Shown here: positions 1 to 54,819 of the stretch, piece after piece
Position numbering within the stretch: position 1 is the first letter of the stretch
Layout: each line of letters starts with the position of its first letter
Origin: Artemia franciscana
Taxonomy: Eukaryota; Arthropoda; Branchiopoda; Anostraca; Artemiidae
Assembly (NCBI RefSeq): GCF_032884065.1
Contig: NC_088867.1
Location: 44,765,453-44,829,452 of the forward strand
Direction: 5' to 3'
Length of the DNA: 64,000 nt
Notes under the pieces: generated by a model
Told to the model about the DNA's origin: nothing
The model's input: the letters and a program-made list of their open reading frames with translations, nothing else
Databases searched by the model: none
Position numbers and translations under genes: made by a program

Positions 1-447
1 ACGAAAAAAATCACTTGTGATATTTTAAAAAAATACAAAAATGGGGTGATATAAATATGTCAGCCGTGATTTTTTCTATTAAAAATAATGTTTGTAGTGA
101 CATTTATTTTATCTAATTATGTTTTTTTATTGTTTTTTGAACTGCTATATTTTTTGTATTAGTTAAAAATATTGTTTATTTACCGTAAAAATAAATGAAC
201 ACATATATTATCTAATTTGTTGTTCTTGAACTTCGTAGTAGCAATGATATGGAATTTTTTCTATTTTGGAATCTATAATTCTCGGGAATCATTTGGGACT
301 TGTTTTTGGTGGCTTAGAATTTTCTTGGGGAATTTTTGGGGAATTTTTTGGGGAATTTTTTGAACGTTTTTCTTATGTATTAAAATAGTATTATATGTAC
401 TTATAACAGTGTCCAGAATGACAACATTGTGAATAAAGATTTTTGGT

Positions 448-640
448 TCATAGAAACATACGACTGGTTCTACTCTCGTGGAAGATCAAGGTACAGTGAA
501 ATGAAGCCAAGAGTACCCACTGTTGCAGTAGAAATGCCAAGGGGGCATTGGTTAACCCTTGAATGAGATGAGTATACTCGCAAGATATTGAATAACATTG
601 AGAAAAAGGAGGAAGCGGATCACTAGTACCACTAAGGAAA
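448..640 (+). pseudogene. Decayed left-arm copy of FB1 exon a
   Basis: This aligns to the exon at 7611-7790 in inverted orientation (shared TTGGTTCTACTCT and CCTGTTGCAGTAGAAAT-like blocks) but carries in-frame stops after GTV. Confidence 0.5.
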
Positions 641-1624
641 TTAAAGTGACATACCTGATCATGATATGTGCAAACGACAAAGTAAAAAGTTTGGTATATC
701 ATAGGACCCCGTTTTATGGATGTATAATAGTGAACTTTTAGCAATTAACATCTTTAAGCTTAACCTTTCCATATTTTTAGTCCTGTTACCAGGAACAATC
801 ACACTGCTAGTTTCATCATAAGCTATGATTGAAGAAAATATTAAAATCTATATATATAAAAATAAGTTGTCTGTGTGTCGAGTGACAACATGTTTGTGTG
901 TTGACTGACGTCATATTTGTCGACTGACGAAATTACAGACCGGGACATTGGGACACAAATGACGACCGGGACACCGGGACATAGGGAATATAAATGACGA
1001 CCGGGACACTCAAAGAGAAAGCGACCGGGACACAAGGAATGTTCGATTAGAATTAACCATCAACAAAGCACCGGGACACAAATGACGACCGGGAAACAGG
1101 GAATATAAATGACGACCAGGACATAAGTAAAACAAACTAAAAAAAACTAAAAAAAGGTAAAAGCTACAAAAAAAAACTAAAAAAGCTAAAAAACTAAATA
1201 TAAATGACGACCGGGGCACAGGGACAGAACTACAACGGAGACGCTGGGGGGCAGAGTGGGATATATAAATGACGACGGGGACACAGGGAATGTTCGATTA
1301 GCAATCACCATCAACAAAGCTCAAGGGCAATCATTAGAATCATGAGGTATAACTAACAAAAACTAAAAAAAGGTAAAAAACTAAAAACTAAAAAAATACC
1401 AATTCAAAAACGAATGTATATACAGACCGAGACACCGGGACACAAGGAATATAAATGACGACCGGGACACTCAAAGAGAAATTACAGACTGGGACACCGG
1501 GACACAAATGACGACCGGGACACAGGGAATATAAATGACGACCAGGACACAGGGACACAACTACAACGGGGACGCCGGGGGGCACAGGGGGATATATAAA
1601 TGACGACGGCGACACAGAGAATGG

Positions 1625-1819
1625 TCGATTAGCAGTCACCATCAACATTGCTCAAGGGCAATCATTAGAATCATGAGGTATAGATATGAATACGGATTGT
1701 TTTCCCATGGACAATTATATGTTGCATGTTCAAGAGTCGGTAAACCTGACAATCTATTTATATGCACAGACAATGGGACAGCGAAGAATGTTGTATATTC
1801 GCAAGTTTTACGTAGTTAA
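1625..1819 (+). pseudogene. Helitron helicase C-terminal relic (H1)
   Basis: This encodes the last part of a Pif1-like Helitron helicase. Motif VI region RLAVTINIAQGQSLES comes first, followed one frame over by [19 protein letters not shown] and an ending in QVLRS before TAA at 1817-1819. It is broken by an in-frame TGA in the QSLES-GID region and by a one-base deletion in the T run before CCCATGG at about 1700. It is a relic that cannot supply helicase activity. The same -1 deletion occurs in copy H2 (20193-20386) but not in H5. Confidence 0.85.
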
Positions 1820-1845
1820 AATATATATATATATATATTTTATAT

Positions 1846-1942
<97 letters not shown>

Positions 1943-2064
1943 ATATTCACAGGTGGGACACAGGGACACAACTACAATGGCGCGTAAATAATATGGTGCG
2001 TAACGACTTAAGCGCGCGGGGGGGCTTGGGGGGTGCGAAGCGCCCCAACCAACTAGGTGTTGGT

Positions 2065-2081
2065 GTGGCGCGAAGCGCCAC
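2065..2081 (+). other. Helitron 3' terminal hairpin (H1)
   Basis: GTGGCGC, GAA loop, GCGCCAC, located 8 bp upstream of the terminal CTAG. Helitrons carry such a hairpin as the transposition stop signal. Confidence 0.85.
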
Positions 2082-2679
2082 CCCAACAGCTAGTAGAAAT
2101 ATATTTTTACTGCGATTGTATCATCTAGAAAGGCCATTATCATAATTTTACCAATTCTTATGATTCTAATGTAATCAACTTAGAGCATGTAGAAATTAGA
2201 ATAGATGAGGGAAATCTGGAAGAATTTTTCATATGGGAAAGGAGAAAATATTGAACGCAATGGATTCAATTATATTGGAGAGAAACTCAGTTTTATATTG
2301 TCCATGTAAGAAACTAGTAGAAGAATGATCGCCCTTGCCGTCCCATGAAAGCTCAAAATTAGAACGATGGTCTTGGAGAAGGAGGTACGGCATACTAGAA
2401 GGAATTCCTCCTAAAGGAATTCTTCAAATGTCTTGAGAAATGACAGAAGATTCGTATAAAAGAAATTTGCCATGCAAGACTTCATCATCATTCTATAAAA
2501 ACTCCCATTTATCAACTTATGCCAAATCTCGTTACTGATGGCGATGTTTGCAATAATTTTTTTTACCATATTAATCTGGTCTTGTTTAATTAGAGCTGGA
2601 TTAAGGAATAAAGAAGATGAAACGTACTTTTTTTTAATGGTCAGAGAAGTTTGGATAGGATTTTTCATGAATTCAATAA

Positions 2680-4190
2680 AGGAACTTTAGAGTACAACAA
2701 ACTCAGCTAGTGGGTAAATTCTGAGTGTTTTAGTTTCTGGCTGGATGACAAAAATTTCATGAAAGCACTTTGAGTGCAACAAACTCAACCAGTTAGTACA
2801 TTTCGTGTGTTTTAGTTGCTAAGCGAATATCGAAAATTTAATATAAGCACTTTTGAGTACAAAAAAACTCAGCATGCTTTAGTACAACAAACTCAGATAG
2901 TTGTTAAATTTCGAGTGTTTTAGTTGCTGACTGTGTTACAAAAAATTAATGAAAGCACTTTTGAGCACAAAAAAAATCAAATAACTGGTAATTCCCAAGT
3001 GTCTTAGTTGTCGACTGAATATAAAAAACCTAATAAAAGCACCTTTGAGCAAAGAAATAAGCTGGTTGATGAATTCCATGTGTTTTACTTAAGGACTGAG
3101 CACCAAAAATGTAATAAAAGCACTTCTGAGCAGAATAAACTCAGATAATGGGTAAATTTCGTGTGTTTCACTTGCAGGTAATGCACGGTAACTTTAATAA
3201 AAGCACTTTTGAGAACAACAAGTTCAGCTAGTTGGTAAATTCCTAGTCTTTTAGTTACCAACTGGGTATAAAGGATTTAATAAAGGCACATTTGAGGACA
3301 ATAAACTCAGCTAGTTTGTAAATTTTAAGTGTTTTAAAACTTTTGAGAACAACAAATTCATTTAATTGATGCATTTGGAAGGCTTTAGTTGCTGGCTGAG
3401 CTAAAAAAAATAATGAAAGCACTTTTGACTACAACAGATTCAACTAGTAGATAGTTTCCAATCGTCTTAGTTGTTGAATGAATATAAAAGTACTGAATTT
3501 AATTAAAGTACTTTCGAGCACAAAAACCTGAGCTAATTGACGAATTTTTAGTGTCTTAGTTGCTGGCTAAGTACAAAAAAATTAATCATAGCACTTTTGA
3601 CTAATACAGGCTTAATTAGTTGGCAATTTCCAGGTATCTTAGTTGCTGAATGAATAAGAAAATACAATTAAAGCACTTTTAAGTGCAACAAACTCAGCTA
3701 GTTGATAAATTCCCTGTGTTTTTATTTGCAGCCGATTACCAAAAATTTAATAAAAGCACTTTTGAATACAGTAAATTCAGCTATTAGATAAATTTCATGT
3801 GTTTTACTTGCAGGTAGAGTACAAGAAAATTAATCAAATCAGTTTTGAAAACAACAAACTCAACTAGTTGCTAATTTCCAAACGTTTTAGTTGCTGACTG
3901 AATATAAAAATTTTATTAAAGCACTTCAGTACAACAAACTCAACTAGTTTATAAATCCCATAGCTTTAATCCCGAGTGTTTTAGTTACTGATTGGATATA
4001 AAAAAACGTAACAAAAGCACTCTTGAGTACAACAAACTCGGCTAGTTGGTAGATTCAGTGTTTTAGTTACTACCTGAGTACCAAAAATTTATTTTGTGCA
4101 CTTATAATTGCAACAAACTCAACTATCTGATAAATTCCGAATGTTTCACTTGCTTGCTGAGCACCAAAAAATTTAATGAAGGCACTTTTA
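2680..4190 (+). repeat. About 80-bp tandem subrepeat array, left arm of FB1
   Basis: About 18 diverged units of roughly 80 bp. Each contains a block like AAAGCACTTTTGAG, then ACAACAAACTCAGCTAG, then TGTTTTAGTTGCTG. The next start is 81 bp after the first (2690 to 2771). The same unit appears in inverted orientation in the right arm. Confidence 0.85.
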
Positions 4191-4224
4191 GATAAGCCCC
4201 CAAAAATTGAAGGCCTGGAAAACC

Positions 4225-4242
4225 AGCGTGGCCCGCCACGCT
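4225..4242. repeat. Central palindrome of FB1
   Basis: AGCGTGGC, a CC spacer, then GCCACGCT: a perfect 8-bp inverted repeat at the point where the two foldback arms meet. It is GC-rich against an AT-rich background. Confidence 0.7.
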
Positions 4243-4329
4243 AAGAGAAACTAAATGAGCCTAACTTGTCTGCAGTTGACTTATTTTAACGTAGTTGTTG
4301 GTAACTAAAACTAGAACTTTTTTTGGAAC

Positions 4330-5470
4330 TTAGAATTTTTTGGGATTTTACCAAAAGGTGCTTTCATTAAAGTTTTTTGGTATTCAAACAGTAACTTAAG
4401 CACTCGGAATTTATCAAATAGCTGAGTTTGTTGTATTTAAAGTGCACTGATTAAATTTTTCTTACTTAGGCAGGAATTGAAACACTCTGAATGTACCAAC
4501 TAGCTGCGTTTGTTGTATTCGAGAATGCTTTTCTTCGATTTTTTATGCCCAGTCGGTAACTAAAACACTCGAAATTTACCAACTAGTTGAATTTGCTGAA
4601 CTCAAAAGCGCTTTATTAAATTTATCCTATTCTACATGCAAGTAGAACTTACGGAATATATAAGCTAGCTGAGTTTGTTGTACTCGACAGTGCTTTTACT
4701 AAAATTTTTGGTACTCAGTCTGCAACATAACACACGGAATTTATCAAGTTGCTGAGTTTGTTGTACTAAAGGGATTTTATTAATTTTTGCATGTTCAGTC
4801 AGCAACTAAAACACGTGGAAATGACCAAGTAGTGGAATTTTTTGTACTCAAAAGTTCTTTCATTAGATTTTTTGGCATTTAGCCAGCGACTAAGACACTC
4901 GGAATTTATCAACTTGCAAAGTTTATCGTACTTAAAAGTGCTTTTATTAAATTTCTTATACCCATTCGGTTACCAATACACTCAGAATTTACCAACTAGT
5001 TGAATTTAAAGTTTGTAATGTTCAAAGGTGTGCTTTTATTATATTTATCGTACTCTAACTGCATGTACAACACACAAAATTTATGAACTAGTTGAGTTTG
5101 TTGTATTCGAAAGTGCTTTTATTAAATTTTTGGTACTCAGCCTGCAACTAAAACACACGGAATTCATAAACTGGCTGAGTTTGTTGTACTAAAGTGCTTT
5201 TACTAAAATTTTAGTTTCTGTCGCAACTAAGACACTTGGAAATTACCAACCACTTCAGTTTATTATACTCAAAAGTTCTTTCATTTAAATTTTTTGGGAC
5301 TCAGTCAGCATCCAAAACACTTGGAATTGACCAACTAGTTGAGTTTGTTGTACTCGAACGTATTTTATTCAATTTTTTATACCCAGTCGTTAACTTAAAC
5401 ATTCGGAATTTACCAACTAGCTGAATTTTTTGTTCTCAAAAGTGATTTTATTAAACTGTTTATTACTGTT
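4330..5470 (-). repeat. About 80-bp tandem subrepeat array, right arm of FB1
   Basis: About 14 units, inverted relative to 2680-4190, with recurring blocks such as GAGTTTGTTGTACT and AAGTGCTTTTATTAAAT. The unit number differs from the left arm, as expected if units are gained and lost by unequal exchange. Confidence 0.85.
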
Positions 5471-6533
5471 CTTGCAAGTAAGTCTTCTTAGCAAGTTAGA
5501 CGTGTACTAGAGCATGCGGAATTTGCTAGAGACATGTACTAGAGGATGCTCTATAGTGCTTTTATTAAATTTTCTTATGAAAAATCCTATTCTTATATCT
5601 CTACCCATTAAACAAATGTCCATTTCATTCTTTGTTCCTTAGTCTAGCTCTAATAAAAATATAAGACCAAATTAATATTGTGAAAAACATTTTTCGCAAA
5701 TATAAAAGTAAAACATACTTATAAGTGCCATCAGTAACGAGATTTATCATAAATTGTTAAATGGGATTTCTTCCAGGATGAAGATGAATTCTTGTATGCC
5801 AAATTTTTTTATATGAATCTTCTCTGTTATTTCTCAAGAAAGGTGAAGAATTCCTTTCGGGGGACCTTGATTTTCTTGATTTTTTTTATCGTCGTGATCT
5901 CTTTCTAGTATGCCGGACGTCCTTTTCCAATAACATCGTTGTGATTTTGAGCTTTCATGGGATGGTAAGGGTGCTATTTCTTCCACTGTTTGTTACTTGA
6001 CAAATCTAAAACTGAGTTTTTGTCCACTCGAATTGAATTCATTTCTTTCAGTTTTCTTCTCATCTATTCTAATGTTTACTTATTCTAAGTTGATTGTATT
6101 GGACTTATAAAAATTGGTCAAATCATGATAATGGCCTTTACAGATGATACAATCGCAGTAAAAAGAAATTTCTATTTCAATATTTTCATCCATCATAGCT
6201 TAATTTGAAACTAGCTGTGTGATTTCTTCTTTTAACATCCCTAAAAATAAGGAAAGGTTAAGCTTAATGATGTTTATTTCTGAAAGTCACTATTACTCAT
6301 CCATAAAACGGGGTCCTATGATATACCATGATTTTTACTGTGTCGGATGCACATATCACGATCAGGTATGTCCTTCGGTATCCATTGTCCGATTAACTTA
6401 ACCTTAATCATCTTCAGGACAGTGATAAGCTCCTTCAAATTTGGGGCATTTAATTTCTTCTAAATTGAAAAGTTGAATTCTTGGATCACAATTTTGGATG
6501 AAAAGTTTATCTGTAAGCACGTTACTCTTTATA

Positions 6534-6852
6534 TAAAGTGCTTCGACTCTGAAAAATTGATTATTTCTCTGACTTCTTTCTGAACAGTACTCAGGTCTTT
6601 ACAATTTTTATTACAAAGTTTAATCATTCGGTCAGGGTAAATATGGTAATGCAGTACTCCATAAGCTTTTATCATAGTCAAACATATTATATTGCACCTT
6701 CCAGGGATGACAGTCACTTTTTTCATGTTCTTTAGTCAATATCAAGTGTGTACATTCAATTATAAATCCACAAGATGATGATTTCAAGCCAATAAATTCA
6801 GTGTCATATATTTCAATCATGTCTCTATCCTTCCAATGTTCAAAAATACTTA
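6534..6852 (-). pseudogene. Unrecognised exon-like ORF in FB1 right arm (exon c)
   Basis: On the minus strand a TTTTCAG acceptor precedes an open stretch beginning SIFEHWKDRDMIEIYD. It runs about 70 codons to a stop near 6632. A second frame continues the likely coding sequence to about 6534 (ending FSESKHFI), suggesting a frameshift near 6725. I do not recognise the family. It is about 340 bp downstream of the exon at 7199-7441 on the same strand, with a TG microsatellite between them. It could be part of a gene carried by the foldback element or a captured host fragment. Confidence 0.35.
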
Positions 6853-6925
6853 CTGAAAACACACAATAAACACTGTCAATGATCAGCCACAGAGAAAAAC
6901 TGAGGCAGCCGCATTGAAGAAAAAC

Positions 6926-6928
<3 letters not shown>

Positions 6929-6970
<42 letters not shown>
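6929..6970. repeat. (TG)n microsatellite
   Basis: About 20 uninterrupted TG units, followed by imperfect TGTGT-rich sequence to about 7065. It is specific to the right arm of FB1. Confidence 0.95.
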
Positions 6971-6971
<1 letters not shown>

Positions 6972-7198
6972 TGTTTGTGTGTGTTTCTGTGTGTGTTTTT
7001 GTGTATTTGTGTGTACGTTTGGTTTTGTTCGTATTTGTGTAGCTGTCTGTGTGTATTTGTCTGCGTGTATGTATCTGGACTTTGGGAAGAAACCCTGCTC
7101 ATCTCTTTCAGACTAACTTAAAACCCTGTTAACCTATATCATACTCTATTTTTTAGTATTTCTAAACATTTTTTTCAAAAACAATAATAACAACCTAC

Positions 7199-7441
7199 TT
7201 ATCGCACTATTTTCCCACGCTGGTTCAAATAATTGTCTTTAATATATTTCACAGTTGCATTTAAAGTATCTAGTAGTTTGTGTAAATCATTTGTCAAAAG
7301 GCACACTTGCTCTAGATTGTTCCTGGAATATTCGTAAAGTTCACAGTTTTGAAGAGGAAAAGTCAGATTCCTATCCGTGTAAGAATGTATACTTTCTTCT
7401 ATCCAAAATATCTTGGGAGTCTCTTCCCGGTTATGTTTTCC
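7199..7441 (-). pseudogene. Unrecognised exon-like ORF in FB1 right arm (exon b)
   Basis: A TATTTCAG acceptor precedes an open frame starting GKHNREETPKIFWIEES and ending QRGKIVR with a stop at 7199. It is acidic and leucine-containing, with no motif I can name. The preceding exon-like ORF (7611-7790) is on the same strand. No domain assignment is possible by eye. Confidence 0.35.
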
Positions 7442-7610
7442 CTGAAATATAGAACAATTCACGATTTTCATTAACTCATTTATTACCGTTTTGTTTAGTA
7501 ATTGTCCGAAGTGCTGTCATTTTAAGAGATTTATAAAAAATCTAATTTCCAAAAAAAACTAAGGCGATGCTTTGCTTTTTATGGCATTGTCTTTAATTTT
7601 CTTGGCTGTA

Positions 7611-7790
7611 TTAGTGATATCCCTCCTCTTTTTTCTCGACGGCATTCAGTATCTCGGGACTGTACTCATCCCTTTTAAGGGCTATCCGATGCACCCTTTG
7701 TATTTCTACTGCAACAGGGGTTATTCTTGGCCTAATTTCACTGTCGCTAGTAACTTCAACTTCCACCAGAGTAGAACCAATTGTACGTTT
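7611..7790 (-). pseudogene. Unrecognised exon-like ORF in FB1 right arm (exon a)
   Basis: A TTGTTCACAG acceptor at 7791-7800 (minus strand) precedes an open frame KRTIGSTLVEVEVTS continuing for about 60 codons. The left arm (about 450-640) carries the same exon and acceptor with several in-frame stops, so the exon predates the inverted duplication and has decayed on one side. I do not recognise the protein. Confidence 0.4.
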
Positions 7791-8186
7791 CTGTGAACAA
7801 AAATATATATTCACAATGATATCCTTCTGAACACTGTTACAAGTACATTTAATTTTGTTTTAAGACATGAAAAAAAGACATTAAAAAAAGTCCCAAAATA
7901 ATAAAAAAATTCCCGCTTATTCCTATTAAGAAGCTCAAGAAAAACAAATTAGAGATTTTGTTTTTTCTATTCTATTTTTTAGTGATTATTGTATTTCTAC
8001 AGTAAATACACAATATTTTTAATAAATACAAAAAATCACAGTTAAACAGAATTAGAAAAACAACAATATATTTACATATAATAAAAGCCACTACAAACAT
8101 TATTTTTCCAATAGAAAAAATCATGACTCACATATTTATATCACCCCCACTTTGTAGTCTTTAGAATATCTCAAGTGATTTGTTTC

Positions 8187-9820
8187 GTTATAAGTATACT
8201 TAATGTGAAGTCAAGACATCAAAAAATTTCAGTTAGTAAAAAATTAAGCCACCCAAAAAGTCCAAAAGGTTTCTATTCTAAGTCCCCCAAAAATCCTCAA
8301 GTCCCCAAAAAAATCGAAGTTCAAGAAGAAAAATGGAGGAGGGGCATTGGGGCCCTGGAGTGGTACATGGGGCCCTGGATGGAAATGTGAGCACCTAAAC
8401 TCATGCGCAAGCCTCGGTAATGGAAAACTAGCGTATTCAGGACCATTACATTATAAAGAGTTAACTGTTAACTGTCTAGCAAGCGCCTCGAATCACTGTG
8501 GTATGCACATTCTCGGAATGGTACCAAAAAAGATGCCCAGAAACAAATCACTGATAGTATTTACCACATATCCAATTCTAACAGAGAAATCGATTGCGTA
8601 ATTAAGTTATTACGATATAGTGACACTTGAGATCGGTTGGCTAGCATCCCAAAATCAATACACCGATTGCCTAGAATGTGAGTCCATGAACAGAATATCA
8701 TCAATAAGCTGTTGGTCAGTCAAATAACGTGCCGTTCTTTTACCATAAGAAATCCTGGCCCTCAAGTTCGGTTCCTATACCAGACATAAATTTCATAAAA
8801 TCAAAGGCACATTGCTTCAAAGCTTAAAAATGTGTTGTTTGAATAGAAAACGTGTCATCACCTATAACTTCAGTTAACAATGACGTCATCTACGACTCTG
8901 GTTATGTAGATGGGATCATTGGTGGAATCGCTATTGAACCTTCTTCATGATCTTAAGCCACTAAGGGAGATAACATTACGGGGGACTAGCCGCTTGTACC
9001 AACCGCCCCCATGCTACTCCAGTAGACACCGTTTATTATGTATGTCAGCAATTGTACTTAGTTAAAGCTGAATATAAAGGATACAATGAACCTTTGCTCA
9101 TCGTAACGAAAAAAACAACCTAGGTCCACCCGTATGCAAACTATATTTTAGGAAGGGCCAGGTTGGGGGAGGGGAAGTATAAAACATAGAATAAAAGAAA
9201 TATTTGCATGATTTAATAAATTTAAAGATAAACACAAGAGTCTTAAACCTCTAAGGTTCCCAAGAGTACGTGCCTGGCCGTGTAGAACTGAAAAATAAAT
9301 TTGAAGTCAAAATTATTTAAAATGCAATTTTGTAATGCCCTATGTAAAGGCATTTTTATTTCAGCAACAATCGATTTTCTTACTCCTTGTATGAACTAGC
9401 AATTTCCCTACCAGTCTTGTTGAGCATAGAAGCTCTAAACTGATTGCCAGTGTTGAAGCTTGTCTTGGCAGGAATGTTCCCTTGCTAGTAGCCATTGGGC
9501 CGTACCTCTTCCATCGAGATTCTTGTGATTGTTGTTATAATTTTTGTTTCCATATAATTTGTCTAATTTCTGACGTTTTTCAGTCTCTTGACCTACTTCC
9601 TGAAATACCACAATGCTCGAAATCAATTCATGTGACATACCTACGTGTCAGTCATGATAATAATTTGTTCTGGTAGTTCAAATACCTATATTTCTTTTAT
9701 TTAAAATATATAGCCTGTCACCTATAGCAAAGCAAATTATTTGGACTAGTTCCAAAACTGGGAGTTCGTTATACCTTAGAAAAGGAATATTAAAGTTTGA
9801 TTTTTGTTTTTACATTTCAG
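8187..9820. other. No recognisable gene between FB1 and the Ly6 gene
   Basis: I see only short, unsupported ORFs here. A small local duplication (GGGGCCCTGGA, twice) lies at about 8350-8380, and a TATAAAA string at 9178-9184. The Ly6 transcript probably has a non-coding exon upstream because an acceptor precedes 9821, but I cannot place it. Confidence 0.5.
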
Positions 9821-9852
9821 ATTCTATATGCAACCTGGAATAGCTTACCAAA

Positions 9853-52689
<42,837 letters not shown>

Positions 52690-52960
52690 AGCTTTGCAAC
52701 ATAAATTACCAAGAGTGACATCTAAGCTCGTGTTAAAATTTTGTAGATATAACAAAAAAAATGTTCAACTGTGAATACAAGATACAGAATTTTAAGAATC
52801 TATTGCTAAACGCATACACAAATTTTATTTGGGGCCTATACAACCTCCTAAACATGTGTGAATAAATGACAAATTGTGAGAGTTTCTGGTATTCTTTATA
52901 TGAAAGTTTATCTTCTTTTTAAAAGAAGCCTTTTACTGCCAATAAATAGGAATTGTTTTA
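52690..52960 (+). terminator. Ly6 gene 3' UTR with two poly(A) signals
   Basis: AATAAA occurs at 52861-52866 (172 nt after the stop) and at 52941-52946. Either could direct cleavage. The downstream sequence is T-rich. Confidence 0.65.
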
Positions 52961-53119
52961 CCTTAATTGACTTATTTTATCTTAACTGAACATAAATCAA
53001 ACCTAACTCACTTTTAGATTATTTGTGTATGTAAAATTAAGCAAATTAGGTTTGTTTGATACGGATATTCATTTTGTGAAACGACGTTTGGAGAAGACAA
53101 TAAATTGTCTCTAAAAATT

Positions 53120-53511
53120 GCCGCCCCAATATTGCCCAGACAGGTGGGGGACTGCCAGAAATGAATTTTTGGATCATAATTTTTGTGGTTTTCAAGGGTT
53201 CATTTAACAAATATTTTTTTGTTAGACGCGTTCCATTTCATGTTTGGCATATTCGTGTCCATATCTCCCACAGGAAAGGTATATATGCAGTACTGAATGT
53301 TTCTTTGAGAAATGGGACATCTCACAGTGCCAAAAACAGACATGGTCAGTGGAGGAACTAGCGTTGGAGTTTCCTGAACCATTCCTAGTGCATATACGAC
53401 CAGCTATCGGTAAAATTTTTTTATCGCACGCGTGAAGGAAGAGCCAAGGAGAAATACGCGATATATAACGCAACAGAGAAGGTAGACACTGTGGTATTGC
53501 CGGGGCGGCCA
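53120..53511. mobile_element. Possible MITE bounded by GCCGCCCC inverted ends
   Basis: GCCGCCCC at 53120-53127 is mirrored by GGGGCGGC at 53502-53509, with partly similar flanks (ATTGCC / GGCAAT). It encloses an ORF (53244-53435) without a known motif. No target duplication is recognised. Confidence 0.3.
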
Positions 53512-53720
53512 AAATATAAAATAAGTTCGAAGTACTTGAAATATAGATAATAATCATTTATGAATTTTCACGATAAATTTTAATCCTTTCTCCTTAGAAC
53601 TTCTCCATGCACAAAATAGGATGCTACTTATGTGTTAAGAAGCCCGTTTGAGATAAGGTATATGGAGTCTTAATCTGAAGTCCATTTGCATAAGGATCTT
53701 TGATCTAGACTTTCTTGTCT

Positions 53721-53721
<1 letters not shown>

Positions 53722-53770
<49 letters not shown>
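53722..53770. repeat. T49 homopolymer
   Basis: An uninterrupted run of 49 T. It could be a reversed poly(A) tail, but no retroelement body is recognisable to its right. Confidence 0.9.
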
Positions 53771-53772
<2 letters not shown>

Positions 53773-54343
53773 TTGATGATGTGCTCTATTTACGGGACTT
53801 CATTAGCCTAGGGCCCACGCAATATCTGAATCTGATCTTGAATATAGTGATCCAGTTGATGTTTTTGTCAGTTTATAGAAAAGATACTTAAAAAAATTCT
53901 CCACAAGTAGCATCTTTATTCTGTCTTTTTCAGCTTTCTAAAACTGTGCAATACAAAATCTCACTGTAAGTTTACATAATTTATTACAATAATAGCGTAT
54001 CTGATGGACGAACACATATATTTTACAGGAATACGTTCAGGATAGGGGCACATACTTCCTTCCTTCCCGAAATCTAAATTCTTTGCGATTTTCTGACATT
54101 TCAAGTAATTTTCATACAATTTGCTTGTCTTTTGCGTTTTTTTTCCAACCGGTCTTGTTAATTTAAGTCCTAAAAATTTGCCGGTTTATAGTACAATTTT
54201 TTGGTGATAATTTAAATAAGTCGCATGATTATTTGAATAAACCTTGGATATAAAATTCATCCAGCAATCTGAGTCCATCTGGTAAATTTCAGCAATTAAT
54301 TCTTCAGTGTGACACTTAGTTTTCAAAATGATTGGTAATGCAT
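53771..54343. other. Unassigned AT-rich flank
   Basis: No gene or repeat recognised. Confidence 0.4.
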
Positions 54344-54420
54344 TATTCTATATATTCTATATTATTCTATATATTCTATATTATTCTATATATTCTATAT
54401 TATTCTATATTATTAGATAA
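54344..54420. repeat. ATTCTATATATTCTAT short tandem repeat
   Basis: About four units of roughly 22 bp built from ATTCTATAT words. Confidence 0.85.
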
Positions 54421-54819
54421 TGCATTATTCTGTCTCTTCCATCTCAATTATTTCCCTGAAACAAATTGACAGAGAACTTGACAAGGTTTTTATTACTTCA
54501 TAGTTTCATATTTGGAAAATTCATCCTAGCCAATAAGAGCCACCGATCTTTACTACCCGAACCAGCCCCTCCCAATAGCGGAACTCGATTACGAAATAAA
54601 CTTGTACCCCCTAAAGTACGAACCAATCGATACGCAAACTCATTTGTGCCTTTTTTCACATCAGTTTTTAATGCTGAGTTGTAGTGTGTGATTTTTGTTT
54701 AAATGTATGATTTTTGTGAAAAAACTGAATTTAGCTCTATGCTACGATAGTTTTTAAATATACCGATCTCTCTCTCTCTCTATATATATATTTGTTCAAG
54801 ACTTAAATATATGTCTTGG

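Larger units (their letters stand above)
847..2093 (+). mobile_element. Non-autonomous Helitron copy H1
   Basis: It starts with TC (TCTATATATATAAAAATAAG) after a host A at 846 and ends with CTAG at 2090-2093 before a host T, the classical A|T Helitron insertion. A 7-bp hairpin sits 8 bp before CTAG. The inverted arm of FB1 (junction at 6174/6175) shows the empty site AAAT with no target duplication. Inside are a GC-rich minisatellite (CCGGGACAC and AAATGACGAC blocks), A-rich CTAAAAA runs, a helicase C-terminal relic and an (AT)n tract. No Rep domain is present. Confidence 0.92.
1..8186. mobile_element. Giant foldback (inverted-repeat) element FB1
   Basis: The left part (1 to about 4200, excluding the Helitron at 847-2093) is an inverted copy of the right part (about 4330-8186). 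Matching landmarks include 1-100 with about 8090-8186, 431-640 with about 7600-7830, 660-780 with about 6230-6370, and 2094-2160 with about 6110-6174. Similarity is diverged but collinear, with gaps: the right arm has extra sequence around 6480-7200. The arms converge on about 80-bp tandem subrepeats around a short perfect palindrome at 4225-4242. Long inverted arms with internal subrepeats are the hallmark of Foldback-type DNA transposons. The left end is cut by the window edge, so termini and target duplications cannot be seen. An inverted segmental duplication is the main alternative. Confidence 0.75.

Noticed and set aside
841..1648. ORFs rich in CPGRHLYSLCPG and VPVVICVP (also 19600-20215, 21823-22391, 60022-60291 and 63386-63631)
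   Set aside because: These are antisense or out-of-frame translations of the Helitron CCGGGACAC minisatellite, open because of its composition; no domain and frame switches between units.
6927..7121. Cys-Val repeat ORFs and the His-Thr extension of the minus-strand ORF
   Set aside because: They come from the (TG)n microsatellite; only the part upstream of it has a possible exon.
9178..9184. TATAAAA as promoter of the Ly6 gene
   Set aside because: It is 640 bp upstream of an exon that has its own acceptor; no initiator or first exon can be linked to it.
53244..53435. Possible extra exon (YICSTECFFEKWDISQC) with a TCTCCCACAG acceptor downstream of the Ly6 gene
   Set aside because: It lies after the Ly6 stop and poly(A) signals, has no recognised domain, and sits inside a possible MITE; kept only as part of that entry.
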